Source: Candidatus Uhrbacteria bacterium (GTDB taxonomy: Bacteria > Patescibacteriota > Patescibacteriia > UBA9934). From it: a stretch of DNA of 38,376 bases. The notes below the pieces were generated by a model. The model had not been told where the DNA came from. It ran no database searches and saw only the letters and a list, made by a program, of their open reading frames with translations. The stretch is taken from assembly GCA_943354605.1 (NCBI GenBank), contig CALRCK010000003.1:149609-187984 (forward strand), in the 5' to 3' direction. Position numbers and translations under genes: made by a program. This document shows positions 1 through 8,875 of this stretch, piece by piece (the first letter of the stretch is position 1; every line of letters starts with the position of its first letter).

Positions 1-136
1 TGCCGTTGTCCGTTAGGGCCAGCGCCGTCATTCCCAGGCTTTTTGCACGCGCAACAAGCGCCTTGGGCTTTGGAAGCGCCTCAAGGAGCGAATAATGCGA
101 ATGGACGTGCAAATAGACGAAATTGTTCGAGTCCAT
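1..136 (-). CDS. dnaE: DNA polymerase III subunit alpha, N-terminal PHP domain (partial, runs off window)
   Basis: Minus-strand translation MDSNNFVYLHVHSHYSLLEALPKPKALVARAKSLGMTALALTDNG matches the DnaE PHP start (LHVHSxYSLL...ALALTDNG). Confidence 0.85.
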   Translation of the reverse strand, partial: MDSNNFVYLHVHSHYSLLEALPKPKALVARAKSLGMTALALTDNG

Positions 137-208
137 GGGCGTAGAGTAACAGATATCGACAAAAACATCCTTTTTTGCTAATATTGGCCACGCACTGAGG
201 TTTTTATC

Positions 209-772
209 GTGATTCCCCCGTTCTTCCGTCGCAATCTCTCCCGCTTCTCTCGTCGGGCCGCAACGCTCGACGACGTGCTCAATCAGCGCGAAACCGCCAA
301 TGCCCTCGTCTTCGCCATCATCCTGGACTCTGGGAGCATCGCGTTCCCGTTCGGCCTTGGTGTCGCGTTCGCAAGCCAGAGCGTGTTCGGTGCTGCGGTG
401 ATGTCGAGCATCATCGGAATCATCTACGGCGCCTGGATGACCGCCTGGCTCAAGGAGTGGAACAGCGTGTACTCCGCCATACTCGAAGGCGGCACAGTGT
501 ACGTCATCCACGAAGGAGGCCAGCGCATCGGCCTCACGGCTGACGTGGGCGTCGTGGAACACCCCGGCGTTCCCGCGGCAATCGCGGTGCAGATGCCTGG
601 TGTTCTGGGAATTTTCCTCGATGCAGAGTGGAAGCTCTACAAGCCCCACATCATGGGCGCCGAGATTCCAAAAGATGCCGAGAACATCCGCAAGCTTCTG
701 TGTTTCCACGCGCTCGGCGGCGGAAGGCGACGCGGAGAACGGCCCGTCCGCTCGAACAGCGGCCTGGCCTAG
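209..772 (+). CDS. hypothetical membrane protein
   Basis: 187-aa ORF with GTG start and hydrophobic segments, followed by a terminator hairpin. Confidence 0.55.
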   Translation: MIPPFFRRNLSRFSRRAATLDDVLNQRETANALVFAIILDSGSIAFPFGLGVAFASQSVFGAAVMSSIIGIIYGAWMTAWLKEWNSVYSAILEGGTVYVIHEGGQRIGLTADVGVVEHPGVPAAIAVQMPGVLGIFLDAEWKLYKPHIMGAEIPKDAENIRKLLCFHALGGGRRRGERPVRSNSGLA

Positions 773-789
773 AAGCAACGAACGACACG

Positions 790-832
790 AAGCCCCGTGA
801 GAGCCGCCCGCAAGGCGGTGGCTCCGGGGCTT
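790..832 (+). terminator. rho-independent terminator-like hairpin
   Basis: agccccgtgagagccgcccgcaaggcggtggctccggggctttg: GC-rich stem with short T run after ORF 209..772. Confidence 0.55.
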
Positions 833-870
833 TGCCGTTTCGTGCTACAATTCTTACAAGAAGATTTTCT

Positions 871-1131
871 ATGGATTCGAAGGATATTCTCTACATGGTG
901 CTCGCGTTTTGTGCACTGTGGTTTACCGCATTCTTGTGTTTTGCGCTGTACCACATTGCGCGATTCATGAAACGCATGCAGGAACTTTCTAGCCACATTC
1001 GAGAAAAAGTGGACGACGTGCTAAACAGCATTAACACGATTCGAATGAAGATCGAGGGCCACGTCAATGCCATTACTTCCATCGGCGACGGCATTCGGAA
1101 GATTATGGATGCGCTCCGCAATCGAGAATAA
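871..1131 (+). CDS. small membrane-anchored hypothetical protein (one TM plus coiled coil)
   Basis: MDSKDILYMVLAFCALWFTAFLCFALYHIARFMKRMQELSSHIREKVDDVLNS...; tacaat -10-like box upstream. Confidence 0.65.
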   Translation: MDSKDILYMVLAFCALWFTAFLCFALYHIARFMKRMQELSSHIREKVDDVLNSINTIRMKIEGHVNAITSIGDGIRKIMDALRNRE

Positions 1132-1174
1132 ACCAAAAGTCACCCGTCGAATTCTCGCGGGTGACTTTTGGTTT
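1130..1174. terminator. bidirectional terminator between convergent genes
   Basis: Perfect 17-bp inverted repeat aaaccaaaagtcacccg / cgggtgacttttggttt. Confidence 0.85.
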
Positions 1175-1409
1175 ATGCGATGAGCATGGTGTGGCGCTCA
1201 AGGCGACTGATGCGCATGTTGTGCTCGTCGACTTGTGGGAGAATTGAGGAACCGATGAAGTCCGTGACTTCGCCGATAATACGCCTTTCAGACGCAACGA
1301 TAAGATCGCGTACTTCTTCACGTATCTCTCGCTTCAATTGAGATCCAAAAATCTCATTATTCTCACGGAACATGTCACGAAGAACCTGAATATCATTTTT
1401 TCTGAGCAT
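1173..1409 (-). CDS. hypothetical protein, coiled-coil
   Basis: 78-aa ORF MLRKNDIQVLRDMFRENNEIFGSQLKREIREEVRDL..., ends at shared terminator. Confidence 0.6.
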   Translation of the reverse strand: MLRKNDIQVLRDMFRENNEIFGSQLKREIREEVRDLIVASERRIIGEVTDFIGSSILPQVDEHNMRISRLERHTMLIA

Positions 1410-1469
1410 AGATGATGTTAAGAATTATTCGTGGGGATTTTTAGTGGGGATATTCCGATACTACCACAT

Positions 1470-2975
1470 CTATGCAAGCCGCTCCAACGCACGAGTTAGG
1501 GCAGAGATAATCTTCTCGACTTCAATCACCGTCTCTGTTCCGGCACTCACGCGAAGGAACGGTTCAGTTGTTCCAACGGCGCGTAATGCCGTGAGATACA
1601 CGCGGGTTTTTGATAATCCAAAACTACTTCCAGCAATAAGTTCGACGCCGCGATTTCGCGCCTCCTCAACCGCGTACTCCAAAAATTTCATGTGTGTTGC
1701 AGTGTTTCGATATCGTTCTTTCAATACGAGAACGAGAAACGCCCCGTGGAAATCCCGATCCTTCATCCAAGAAGACGCAGGATGATTTACGAGGCCTGGA
1801 TACACGACTTTTTCAAGCGCAGATCTCCGATCGGATCGAACATGAGTATCGAGTGCTGTCGCGATCATCGTGGCGTTTCGATGATGCCGGCGCAATCGCT
1901 TTTTCAACACCGATCGATTCGGCCACGGCAGCGAAAGCACAGACGCATCCACAAGATTCGTTCCAATGTGCATTCTTCTGCCGAAGAGCGGGAACGGCGA
2001 CATTGCCGTTCGCCACATCATTCCCCCGCTCACTCGATCCATTCCGTACTGATGGAACTTCAAAAGGCTTTCAAAGACAATGACGTGAAGTTTAATATTC
2101 AGCAATGGGACGTCTTTAAGTATTTGATATGTCATCGATGTTCCCGTTGCGTCGATGACCAGCGTTAGTGGAGCCTCCAGTGTCTGAACGATCCGCGGGA
2201 TTAACGACGACAAATCCGGCACCGCCATCGTGACTGCGTTGCACATGGTGTCCAAAAACAGTACCGACGGCTTGTGAACGCGAATCGCCTCGATAATTGC
2301 TTCCGTATCCATCTCATCAACAAGAACTACGCGGCCGGAAAAATACAGCCGTGCGATCTGAATGTTTTCAAAATAGCTCGACGCACCAATCAGTACTGGA
2401 CCTTTGCTACACGTCGGATCATCAAGAAGCGTTGCGATGATTGTGGTAAATGCCGCCATCCCACTCGCCGTCACAAACGCAAACGGCGTCAGCCGCAATG
2501 GCGAATCGATGTATTCGTTGACGAATGCTTGCTCGTATCGTAATTCGTCCCAGTGTTGATCGCGCTTGTAGTCGTTAATTGTGCCAGTGATCGTTCCGGT
2601 CTCTAAACCAGCCTGCGAATGCTTTGCGGCCAAAAAAGACGGCGATTGCCAACCAGAAGACGCGAGCAGCGCGCCACTCACACCTTGAAAGGTTCTCAAC
2701 GTATCGGCGACACGATCGCGAACCTGCAAGCATTCGTGCAACCGATCGTCATCCTGAACATTCAGTAGAGCACGAAGATCTGTTTCGCATTTCGCATACA
2801 ACGTGAGTAAAAACGTTTCCTGTTCCAGCAGCTGTTTCGACGTTTCTGGTAACAGATGCTTCTGACGTTTCGACCGAAGCGCCGCAATGCGCTCTGATCG
2901 ATCTTCAATGATCCACAAAAGCTCGGCGCAGTCGTCGCGAAGATCCAAAAATGATTGTGCAACAGAATCGTCCAT
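1470..2975 (-). CDS. PLP-dependent Cys/Met-metabolism-type transferase (cystathionine gamma-synthase fold)
   Basis: 501-aa ORF; SLLKFHQYGMDRVSGG resembles the K-PLP motif; LVIDATGTS-type core. Confidence 0.65.
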   Translation of the reverse strand: MDDSVAQSFLDLRDDCAELLWIIEDRSERIAALRSKRQKHLLPETSKQLLEQETFLLTLYAKCETDLRALLNVQDDDRLHECLQVRDRVADTLRTFQGVSGALLASSGWQSPSFLAAKHSQAGLETGTITGTINDYKRDQHWDELRYEQAFVNEYIDSPLRLTPFAFVTASGMAAFTTIIATLLDDPTCSKGPVLIGASSYFENIQIARLYFSGRVVLVDEMDTEAIIEAIRVHKPSVLFLDTMCNAVTMAVPDLSSLIPRIVQTLEAPLTLVIDATGTSMTYQILKDVPLLNIKLHVIVFESLLKFHQYGMDRVSGGMMWRTAMSPFPLFGRRMHIGTNLVDASVLSLPWPNRSVLKKRLRRHHRNATMIATALDTHVRSDRRSALEKVVYPGLVNHPASSWMKDRDFHGAFLVLVLKERYRNTATHMKFLEYAVEEARNRGVELIAGSSFGLSKTRVYLTALRAVGTTEPFLRVSAGTETVIEVEKIISALTRALERLA

Positions 2976-3016
2976 AGCATTGCGAGCATGCTACCAGAAC
3001 ATGCTAAACTCTTTCT

Positions 3017-3922
3017 ATGTTTTTATCCCTTTTCGCAAAAAACCCTCAAAAACTCGACGCAATCGAGCTTCTTGGGCATGCGCCAGGAAAAACCCTCCTC
3101 GTTACCGCAGGCATGGACGGCGACGAATACGCTGGCATCGCTGCGGCACACGAGATTGCTCGCCGATTCTCATCGCGATCGTTTTCTGGAAAGCTCGTCA
3201 TCATCCCAATCGTGAACATGCCGGGATTCATGAATGAGTCGAGTCACAACCCTATCGATGGAAAGTTTCCCAAAATGCTCTTCCCCGGAAATGTAAACGG
3301 ATCCTCCACGGAGCAGCTCGTTGCACCGCTCGCTCCGCACGCCTTTGCCGCCGACTGTTGGCTTGATTTGCACGGTGGCGCAATAACCGAAGGGCTGAAT
3401 CCGTTTCTCTGGCTGCATCGCACCGGACATCGCGAAATGGATTCACGGATTGATCAGATCGTATCGGCAAACATCGCCGATCGCATTCTCGTTGAATCAT
3501 GCCAGATGGGAACCAAGGCCGCGCAGCTTGCGAAGCATGGCTGCATGTACGTTGTGGCAGAATCGGGATCTCGCGGGAATCGTGGCGTCGTCGATGTCGA
3601 GCGGCACGTTCGGTGGGCCGAAGCGATCATGTCGAGTCTCGGCATGATCGATGAATCGATCTCGCGGAACATAGCGGCAATCGTCATGAATCACATTCGA
3701 TATGTGATTGCTCCGCACGATGGGATTTGGACGCAAGCCCCCCTCAATCCCCCCATAAATGGGGGGAGGCCTATCGCAAAAGATGACGTCATCGGCGTTG
3801 CGTCATCTTTTGGTCTTTCACGATCACGAGCCATCACATCGCCAATTTCCGGTCAGCGCCTCTGGTGGAAGGAAACCATGCGAATGAAGAAAGGCGATGT
3901 GCTGTGTGCGATTGGCTATTAG
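3017..3922 (+). CDS. succinylglutamate desuccinylase/aspartoacylase family protein
   Basis: GKTLLVTAGMDGDEYAGIAAA, CWLDLHGG and C-terminal VASSFGL...GQRLWWKE as in AstE/AspA family. Confidence 0.75.
   Translation: MFLSLFAKNPQKLDAIELLGHAPGKTLLVTAGMDGDEYAGIAAAHEIARRFSSRSFSGKLVIIPIVNMPGFMNESSHNPIDGKFPKMLFPGNVNGSSTEQLVAPLAPHAFAADCWLDLHGGAITEGLNPFLWLHRTGHREMDSRIDQIVSANIADRILVESCQMGTKAAQLAKHGCMYVVAESGSRGNRGVVDVERHVRWAEAIMSSLGMIDESISRNIAAIVMNHIRYVIAPHDGIWTQAPLNPPINGGRPIAKDDVIGVASSFGLSRSRAITSPISGQRLWWKETMRMKKGDVLCAIGY
3736..3769. repeat. palindromic repeat inside AstE/AspA-like CDS
   Basis: agcccccctcaatccccccataaatggggggagg; same family at 9841, 21685, 22680 and 38205. Confidence 0.85.
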
Positions 3923-6318
3923 CCACGGATCACACCGTCCACACGCAATGCCAGTTCACGGATTACCGTTGTCATCACGTCGTCTACTTCCTGGCTTGTG
4001 AGGGTTCGATCCGGAGCCATCAACGTGACGCCAACGGTAACACTCTTTTTTCCGGAAGGAATGCCCTCGCCACGATACAGCTCTACCACACGGCAGTCGG
4101 TCACGAGACTTTTTGCGCCACGGACCACGGAAGAAATCTTTTCAAACTCCGTCTTCTCGTCCACCAACACTGCAATATCGCGCGTCACCACCGGGAATGC
4201 TGGAAGTGCCTGATAGCGATGCGCATGCTTCATTGACGAGAACAGTGCCTCAAGATCAATTTCCGCAAGGAACACCGGACGATGAATGCCAAAAGAATTC
4301 TGAAAGTCATCCGCAACCTGACCAAGTGTACCAACCGTTACGCCATCGAATGTGATGGTCACCGTGCGACCATCGTGCCAATGATCGTTCTTTGGCGCGC
4401 GATCAAACGTGAGCGTGATGCCGGATTTTGCTGCAAAATATTCCACCACGCCGCGCAACTGCATAAAGGTGCTCTCTGCATTCGTCACACCGTATTCGCC
4501 GAAAACCAGCGTCATCCGCTCTTCTGGAATATCGCCTTCTCGCGGAACATACACTCGTGCAAGTTCAAAGACATTCGCGGTGTTCGTGAAGGCCTGATTT
4601 CGTTCTATCGCACGCAACATTGATGGCACCAACGTTGGGCGCATGTGGGTGATATCCGCCGACAACGGGTTGTACAGTGCAAGCGCATCCTTTGGGCTGA
4701 CAGCGTACATCTCCAAGTCCGCAACGCTCACCATGGAGTTGCTGAAGAACTCAGAGAATCCCGCTCCTGCCAAAAATTTCTTCGTCCACATTGCCCAATC
4801 CAGCGACGCGTCGTCAAACGCAGCTGGCGGACGAGATGCTGGCAACACTGCCGGCATGTTGTGGTAGCCGTACATGCGCGCAATTTCTTCGGTAAAATCC
4901 ACCTCGCCCTCAATATCGTCCTCACGCCAATATGGAACGGTGACAGAATACGCTGACTTCTTTTTCGCGACATCGAACCCAAGGCGTGTGAGAATATCTA
5001 TCTGTTGTGCGTCGGCAATATCAACACCGATTCTCTTCCGAGCCTGTTCCGGATTGAATGCGAACACTTTTGGCTTTCGTGGTTCTGGATACACATCCAC
5101 AACGTCGACCAACGTTCCGCCGGCAAGTTCCGTTGCGAGTTCGACAGCGCGCGCAAGAGCAATCGGCAGTGCCGAAGGAGACAATCCCTTTTCAAAAAGC
5201 AGCTGCGAATCCGACGCAACATCAATCGCACGAGATCCACGACGGATCGTGAGCGCATCAAACATCGCCGCTTCAAAGACCACTGTTGTCGTATGCGCTG
5301 TTGTTCCGGAATCTTTTCCACCCATAATGCCTGCAACTGCAAGTGACTTCTCGGCGTCGGCAATCACCATAATCGACGGATTGAGTTCAGCAATCTTTCC
5401 GTCGAGCAACGTCAGTTTCTCGCCCTTCTTTGCCGGACGAATCACGATAGTATCCTTTGCGATCGTTTCCGCATCGAACGCATGCATCGGCTGGCCAAGT
5501 TCGAGCGCAACGTAATTTGAAATATCAACAATGACATTGATCGGCTTCAGCCCAGCCAAAAGCAGTCGCTTCTGCATCCACCATGGCGACTCCCCCACCG
5601 TCACACCCTCAACAACCGCGGCCATATATCGGCCGCAACGGTCGTCGTCCTTCTTCACCGTGATGCGATGAGATGAGAACGACTCCAGTGCGCGGGATTC
5701 GACCGATTCGAATTTCCCAAGCGAGAACTCCGCATCCACCGCAACCGCAGCGTCGCGTGCCAGGCCAATCATGCCCATGGCGTCTGGGCGGTTTGTGGTG
5801 ATTTCAATATCGAATATGATGTCGTCGCAATCGAGCGCCGCAGCAACAGACGCTCCAGCAGGAGCATCGATGATCGATGTCAGATCCCAAATCTCGTGAT
5901 CGCCGCACGCAACCTTGTCCAGCCCAACTTCCGACGGCGCACAGATCATGCCGATACTTTCAACACCGCGAATGGATGTCTTCTCAAGCGTCGTCCAATC
6001 CGCTCCGCCGTGCCAACGAACGCGCGAACCTGGTAATGCCACAAGCACTCGCATGTTCTCCGCAAGATTCGTTCCGCCACAAACGATCGGCACTTCCTTC
6101 TCACCGATATCGACAGTTGCAACACGCAAACGATCCGCGTTCGGATGTTGCGCGATAGACTTCACCACGCCAATCACCATGTTTGCAAAGCGCTGATCGA
6201 GATGCTCGACACTCTCCACGCTCATGGAGCGCAACGAAAATTCTTTCGCGAATTCCTCCGCAGAAAGCTTTGTTTTGACGTGTTCTTTCAACCAGTTGTA
6301 GGAAGCGAGAATGTTCAT
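3919..6318 (-). CDS. pheT: phenylalanine--tRNA ligase subunit beta
   Basis: 799 aa with N-terminal tRNA-binding domain, B5 and FDX-ACB-like C-terminus; adjacent pheS. Confidence 0.95.
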   Translation of the reverse strand: MNILASYNWLKEHVKTKLSAEEFAKEFSLRSMSVESVEHLDQRFANMVIGVVKSIAQHPNADRLRVATVDIGEKEVPIVCGGTNLAENMRVLVALPGSRVRWHGGADWTTLEKTSIRGVESIGMICAPSEVGLDKVACGDHEIWDLTSIIDAPAGASVAAALDCDDIIFDIEITTNRPDAMGMIGLARDAAVAVDAEFSLGKFESVESRALESFSSHRITVKKDDDRCGRYMAAVVEGVTVGESPWWMQKRLLLAGLKPINVIVDISNYVALELGQPMHAFDAETIAKDTIVIRPAKKGEKLTLLDGKIAELNPSIMVIADAEKSLAVAGIMGGKDSGTTAHTTTVVFEAAMFDALTIRRGSRAIDVASDSQLLFEKGLSPSALPIALARAVELATELAGGTLVDVVDVYPEPRKPKVFAFNPEQARKRIGVDIADAQQIDILTRLGFDVAKKKSAYSVTVPYWREDDIEGEVDFTEEIARMYGYHNMPAVLPASRPPAAFDDASLDWAMWTKKFLAGAGFSEFFSNSMVSVADLEMYAVSPKDALALYNPLSADITHMRPTLVPSMLRAIERNQAFTNTANVFELARVYVPREGDIPEERMTLVFGEYGVTNAESTFMQLRGVVEYFAAKSGITLTFDRAPKNDHWHDGRTVTITFDGVTVGTLGQVADDFQNSFGIHRPVFLAEIDLEALFSSMKHAHRYQALPAFPVVTRDIAVLVDEKTEFEKISSVVRGAKSLVTDCRVVELYRGEGIPSGKKSVTVGVTLMAPDRTLTSQEVDDVMTTVIRELALRVDGVIRG

Positions 6319-6319
6319 A

Positions 6320-7387
6320 CTAGAATTGCGTCAAAAATCGCAGATCGTTTTTGTAGAGTGTGCGGATGTCGTCGATGTTTATGCCGGAACGCATCATCAT
6401 GGTGCGCTCAACACCCCAACCGAATGCGAAGCCTGTGTATTCATCGGGATTCAACCCACCAGCCTTCAACACATTTGGATGCACCATACCGGCGCCACCA
6501 AGTTCCAACCATCCGCCCTTGCACAGCTTGCATTTTCCATTTTCTATTTTTCCTGTTCCTTCACACACCGCACACGAAATATCCAGCTCAAAGCTCGGCT
6601 CCGTAAAACGGAAATGATACGGACGCAATCGCGTTGCGCGGTCTGGTCCAAAGTAGCGCTTCACGAAATAATCGAACACGCCCTTCAATTCGGTGACTGT
6701 CACATTTTTGTCCACCATCAATCCTTCAAACTGATGGAACATCGGCAAGTGGCGCGCGCTTGCTTGGCGACGATAACATTTTCCGATGTTGATCATGCGG
6801 ATGGGTAACTCGCCTTTCTCAATCTCCCGAACCTGTCCGTTGCTCGTGTGCGGTGTGAGAACAATCTTTCCCTTTTCTCCGGTCGCAACTTCACCTTCAT
6901 CACCGATGAAAAACGTTTCCCATTCGTCGCGAGCCGGATGCTCCTTTGGCATGTTCAAACTTTCAAACGCGTAGTAATCCCAATCCACTTCTGGATGACG
7001 AGAACGGACGAATCCGATATGCGCAAAAATTCCGCTAATCTCGTCAATGGCCTGTGTGGTGAGGTGCAAATGACCAACGGCTGGCGCTATGCCAGGAAGT
7101 GAAACATCGAGCCACTCTTGCGCCTTTCGCTCTGCAGCAGCGCCAGCAACCACACGTGCCTCCGTTGCCTGGAAACTTGCTTCAATGGTGCGCTTCACGT
7201 CGTTCGCAATTTTTCCTGCTTCGCGTTTTGCATCGGCATCAAGCGCGGCAAGATCTTTCATCGCTTCGGCGAGACGGCCTTTACGACCAAGATATTCTAC
7301 GCGAGCCGCTTCGAGTTCATCGAGCGTCTTCACCTTTAAAAACACTGCGAGGGCTTCAGTTTGGAGTTGAATGAGTGCATCTTGCAT
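6320..7387 (-). CDS. pheS: phenylalanine--tRNA ligase subunit alpha
   Basis: 355 aa; class II motifs (HPARDEWETFF, FEGLMVDKNVT, GFAFGWGVERTMM). Confidence 0.95.
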   Translation of the reverse strand: MQDALIQLQTEALAVFLKVKTLDELEAARVEYLGRKGRLAEAMKDLAALDADAKREAGKIANDVKRTIEASFQATEARVVAGAAAERKAQEWLDVSLPGIAPAVGHLHLTTQAIDEISGIFAHIGFVRSRHPEVDWDYYAFESLNMPKEHPARDEWETFFIGDEGEVATGEKGKIVLTPHTSNGQVREIEKGELPIRMINIGKCYRRQASARHLPMFHQFEGLMVDKNVTVTELKGVFDYFVKRYFGPDRATRLRPYHFRFTEPSFELDISCAVCEGTGKIENGKCKLCKGGWLELGGAGMVHPNVLKAGGLNPDEYTGFAFGWGVERTMMMRSGINIDDIRTLYKNDLRFLTQF

Positions 7388-7390
7388 AGA

Positions 7391-8479
7391 CTAGCTGAAA
7401 AAGATGTGAACGACGTCCTTCACGGTCACAATTACCACAACCAGGAGCAACGCCGCAAAACCAATCGCGTGAACCGTCTGTTCGAACTTTGGCGTTGCCT
7501 TCTTTCTGCGAATCACTTCGTATAGCAAAAATGCAAGACGTCCGCCATCAAGCGCTGGGAACGGCAGTACATTGATCACCGCGAGGTTGATAGAGAGCAT
7601 TGCCGCGAACTGCACCAAATGAGAAATACCCAGTGACGCAACCTGGCCAGTAAGTACCGCAATTCCGACAGGACCAGAAAGATTTGCGGAAACGTCCTCA
7701 TGACGGAAAATACTTGCGATAAGTCCACCAAATGCGGAGAGGACGTCCCACGTGGATCTTAAGGTTGTTTCAACACCCTTCACTGGCGCGAGATACCACG
7801 GATAGTGAACGAATCCTGTTTCAACAATCGCCACACCAACACCATCGCGACCTAGTTCTTCCACAAAAAGCGGTGTCACAGAAAGCGTCTTCGTTTCCCC
7901 GTTGTGCGCGACCATCATTGAGAGCGGAGATCCGTCGTCGTGCGGCTTGAGCGCATCGCGAGCTGATTGCCCCGTGGTGTACGCAACGTTGTCGATCGTG
8001 AGCACACGGTCGCCGACTTCGAGCCCCGCGACATCAGCCGCGGAATCCGGAAGCACGTCCACGATGTTGATTGTGCGATCCGTGACGGTAACGCCAGCCT
8101 CCACGCCGTCTTCAACAATCGCTGGAAGGCCGAAAAGAAAACCAACCGTAAACAAGAACCACGCAAGGACCAAGTTCATCACCACGCCAGCAACCACCAC
8201 GGAAAATCGTCGCCACCACGTTTGCATCGCAAAACTATCCGGCGCATCGGCGTCGTCGCCAGATTCACCCTTAATCTTTACAAAACCTCCAAGCGGAATC
8301 GCGTTTACACTCCATGTTGTTCCAGTTTTCGCCTTCCAGGAAAACACCCGCGGCGGAAAGCCGATACCGAACTCCTCAACCGTCATTCCTGCTTTTCTTG
8401 CCGCAATATAGTGACCAAACTCGTGAACGAGAACCAAAACGGAAAGCAAAAGAAGGAACAAAAGAATGGTCCAAATCAT
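7391..8479 (-). CDS. rseP: site-2 protease family M50 zinc metalloprotease with PDZ domain
   Basis: LVLVHEFGHYIAARKAGM (HExxH) and C-terminal NVLPFPALDGGRL; likely start MIWTILLF at 8479. Confidence 0.88.
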   Translation of the reverse strand: MIWTILLFLLLLSVLVLVHEFGHYIAARKAGMTVEEFGIGFPPRVFSWKAKTGTTWSVNAIPLGGFVKIKGESGDDADAPDSFAMQTWWRRFSVVVAGVVMNLVLAWFLFTVGFLFGLPAIVEDGVEAGVTVTDRTINIVDVLPDSAADVAGLEVGDRVLTIDNVAYTTGQSARDALKPHDDGSPLSMMVAHNGETKTLSVTPLFVEELGRDGVGVAIVETGFVHYPWYLAPVKGVETTLRSTWDVLSAFGGLIASIFRHEDVSANLSGPVGIAVLTGQVASLGISHLVQFAAMLSINLAVINVLPFPALDGGRLAFLLYEVIRRKKATPKFEQTVHAIGFAALLLVVVIVTVKDVVHIFFS

Positions 8480-8497
8480 AATGGATACAGTGTACCC

Positions 8498-8536
8498 AAA
8501 AAAAGAAGCGCCGGCCACCCCCGAAGGAGTGACCGG
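8498..8536 (-). terminator. rho-independent terminator upstream of rseP
   Basis: Minus strand ccggtcactcc-ttcg-ggggtggccgg followed by cgcttcttttttt. Confidence 0.7.
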
Positions 8537-8621
8537 TCGCCGTGAGCGCGATGCCGAGCCCGTGAGGCCCGACAGTGCCGTGAAGATCGCCGTCGTTGCG
8601 TTCCCCGCGTGCGGAGTTCGG

Positions 8622-8732
8622 CTAGACGGTGATCGAGAGCAGCGTGCCGCCGTCGGTGCCGTGAATTTCGCCGCTGATGAGTCCGAGAGGTCGGAAAGAC
8701 ATGAATGCCCCGTGAGTCTGATTGCAGTTCAC
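8622..8732 (-). CDS. possible 36-aa small protein
   Basis: GTG-start ORF VNCNQTHGAFMSFRPLGLISGEIHGTDGGTLLSITV*; C-rich third positions; terminator downstream on same strand. Below the ORF-track cutoff. Confidence 0.35.
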   Translation of the reverse strand: MNCNQTHGAFMSFRPLGLISGEIHGTDGGTLLSITV

Positions 8733-8797
8733 CTTGCGCTACCGGAAAACCCAGAAGCGATTGGTGAAATGATAATACCACCCATCTTCATGTGCCG

Positions 8798-8875
8798 TCA
8801 TCCCCGTAGGCGGGGATTCAGAGCGACGAACTAAGTTAGTCTCAAACTAAGTTCGGGGCTAACTAAGTTAGTCTG
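8798..8875. repeat. intergenic palindromic repeats overlapping the murD 3' end
   Basis: gtcatccccgtaggcggggatt, then aactaagttagtctcaaactaagttcggggctaactaagttagtc; related copies at 34076 and 24883. Confidence 0.7.

Noticed and set aside
4874-5515. 213-aa plus-strand ORF
   Set aside because: Ser-rich shadow frame antisense to pheT.
8466-8834. 122-aa plus-strand ORF antisense to the small ORF upstream of rseP
   Set aside because: No recognised domain; terminator orientation and codon bias favour the minus strand.
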